Shown here: positions 11,914-12,899 of the stretch, one piece after another
Position numbering within the stretch: the stretch's first letter is position 1
How the letters are laid out: each line of letters begins with the position of its first letter
Source: an uncultured Bacillota bacterium
GTDB taxonomy: Bacteria > Bacillota > Clostridia > Christensenellales > UBA1242
Reading direction: 5' to 3'
Length of the DNA stretch: 12,899 bases
Assembly (NCBI GenBank): GCA_947090235.1
Contig: CAMUNJ010000013.1
Coordinates: forward strand, 1 to 12,899
Position numbers and translations under genes: made by a program
The notes under the pieces: generated by a model
What the model saw: only the letters and a program-made list of their open reading frames with translations
Told to the model about the DNA's origin: nothing
Databases searched by the model: none

Positions 11914-12415
11914 CTTTTATATTTTTACTTTTATCTTCTTTTTTTGCCAAATTGTTTGTATTGATGGACTTTCTAAATACAACAAATCTTTGAAATAAAA
12001 ATTCTGTAATAAAATTGATTATCATATTAAATGCTACAACAAGCAAATTTGCCCAACCTGCTTGAGTTAACAAATTACCCCACCAAGCCGACAATGGCGT
12101 AAATACAGCATAATATGCAGCAACTTCTAGCATCGCAATAGGAATATTATTTGCAGACTTGAAAGTAAACTTTCGATTAAAAGTAAAATTCCAAATAACA
12201 GAAGCAACTAATGGAATTAAATATGTTAGCCACCAGTTTTTAGTAAACAACTCAAACAAAGCAGACAAGCCAAGTTGAATTACTCCTGCAGAAATAGAAA
12301 ACAAAATAAACTTTACACTTTGCCAAAGATTTTCCTTTACTTTTGCATTTTTATCTAATTGTTGTGTTTGATCACTTTCTTGAATTTGATCTTTATTAAA
12401 TTCTTTTTCTTCCAT
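11900..12415 (-). CDS. GtrA-family membrane protein
   Basis: The product is 171 residues from the ATG at 12415, with AGGTGA 5 nt upstream. A GTG at 12424 is also in frame but lies within that ribosome binding site. A charged, Gln/Lys-rich N-terminal tail (1-32) precedes four membrane segments at about 35-57, 63-78, 93-113 and 121-141. The GtrA signature is clear: FILFSISAGVIQLGLSALF in helix 1, ASVIWNFTFNRKFTFKS after helix 2, and FLFQRFVVFRK after helix 4. GtrA-like proteins are thought to flip or help move polyprenyl-linked sugars for cell-surface glycans. No glycosyltransferase partner is in view. Both termini are unusually charged. It has its own promoter and converges with the gene at 11319. 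Confidence 0.88.
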   Translation of the reverse strand: MEEKEFNKDQIQESDQTQQLDKNAKVKENLWQSVKFILFSISAGVIQLGLSALFELFTKNWWLTYLIPLVASVIWNFTFNRKFTFKSANNIPIAMLEVAAYYAVFTPLSAWWGNLLTQAGWANLLVVAFNMIINFITEFLFQRFVVFRKSINTNNLAKKEDKSKNIKEDKN

Positions 12416-12432
12416 AAATGTCACCTAGGAAG

Positions 12433-12461
12433 ATAATAACACAAATAAAGCAAAAATCCAA
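12433..12461 (-). promoter_or_regulatory. Promoter of the GtrA-family gene
   Basis: On the minus strand: -35 TTGGAT (12461-12456), a 17-bp spacer, and -10 TATTAT (12438-12433) with an extended TG at 12441-12440. The predicted start is about 11 nt before the ATG, again a very short leader with the ribosome binding site near its 5' end. Confidence 0.55.
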
Positions 12462-12501
12462 AAAAAACTACAAAATATTTATAAAAAATTTTATTTAATT
12501 A

Positions 12502-12530
12502 TTGACATATTTATAAAGTCGTGATAATAT
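12502..12530 (+). promoter_or_regulatory. Promoter of the gene starting at 12567
   Basis: A perfect -35 TTGACA (12502-12507) lies 17 bp before TAATAT (12525-12530), with TG at 12522-12523. GATAAT at 12523-12528 is an alternative -10 at 15 bp. The leader would be about 30 nt. Confidence 0.65.
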
Positions 12531-12566
12531 ATTCTATCATAAAATCAAATAAAATGAGGAAGAAAA

Positions 12567-12899
12567 ATGAAAAATAAAACTACTTTTAAAAATCCATTAC
12601 TTACTTTATTGAAGTATACAGCAAAAACAGTTGATGAAATTAGAGCATATAAACCATGTGTTTATCAAGAAGATAATTTAAAAAGAATAAATTTATCAAA
12701 AAAATTTAGGTATGTTTCTGGAAAACGCAAATCACCATTATTTATTGATGCTTATAATTATAATAATCAAGGTTATGCATATGTTTTGAAATCTTTTGAC
12801 ACATCTTATTATTATATTGATAAAGATTTTGACCCTGTTCTTAGTGAAAAGAATGTTACTTCTGTTAAAGACTTATCAGAAGTAATTTTATCAGCACCT
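12567..12899 (+). CDS. Unknown protein, 3' end outside the window
   Basis: ATG 12567 follows TGAGGAAG by 5 nt and opens a frame of 111 codons with no stop up to the right edge. It has its own TTGACA promoter. The visible part starts MKNKTTFKNPLLTLLKYTAKT and continues with Tyr/Asn/Lys-rich sequence (SPLFIDAYNYNNQGYAYVLKSFDTSYYYIDKDF). There is no signal peptide, membrane segment or motif I recognise. Alternating aromatic and polar residues suggest beta structure. Codon use is similar to the other genes. It is not in an obvious operon, since the neighbouring gene is on the other strand. Confidence 0.75.
   Translation, partial: MKNKTTFKNPLLTLLKYTAKTVDEIRAYKPCVYQEDNLKRINLSKKFRYVSGKRKSPLFIDAYNYNNQGYAYVLKSFDTSYYYIDKDFDPVLSEKNVTSVKDLSEVILSAP

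Overview
The window looks like chromosomal DNA from a low-GC Bacillota, most likely a Clostridia-type gut bacterium. The supports are very AT-rich sequence (roughly one third G+C by eye), strong AAGGAG-type ribosome binding sites, sigma-A-like promoters often with an extended TGn -10, the ordinary bacterial code (TGG for Trp, TGA used as a stop), and the gene order mini-RNase III - rlmB - ... - sigH. In Bacillus and relatives that order belongs to the cysS-mrnC-rlmB-yacP-sigH block. The species cannot be named from the sequence.

Layout. Positions 2-1225 hold the 3' part of a lysine-rich protein of unknown function, closed by a perfect 14-bp hairpin. ychF (1362-2456) follows. A small unknown gene (2594-2875) sits behind a tandemly duplicated ribosome binding site. 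A long co-directional run then begins: mrnC (2889), rlmB (3287), a HAD-family hydrolase (4065), a P-loop kinase-like gene split by a frameshift at a nine-G tract (4590-5127), sigH (5204), a RimK-like ATP-grasp ligase (5855) and glnS (6755-8437), closed by a strong terminator. A YhhN-like membrane protein (8701-9369) converges on a gluzincin-type metallopeptidase (9391-10089, minus), with a shared bidirectional terminator. A FabG-like dehydrogenase (10186-10923, minus) carries a second nine-G tract. The initiator tRNA (11077-11153) is transcribed divergently from a near-consensus promoter. A four-helix membrane protein (11319-11903) converges with a GtrA-family protein (11900-12415, minus). An unrecognised gene beginning at 12567 runs off the right edge.

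How the genes fit together. The core genes serve translation and its control: 23S rRNA maturation (mrnC), 23S rRNA 2'-O-methylation (rlmB), Gln-tRNA charging (glnS), translation initiation (tRNA-fMet) and a ribosome-associated ATPase (ychF). They are combined with the transition-state sigma factor SigH. The most unusual points are two identical-length G9 tracts in an AT-rich background, one breaking a gene and one in frame (possible phase variation or slippage); the replacement of the expected yacP/rae1 position by a HAD plus P-loop pair; a GlnRS with altered HIGH and KMSKS signatures; a three-copy family of intergenic A/T-rich palindromes; and several promoters so close to the start codon that the mRNA leader would be about 0-13 nt.
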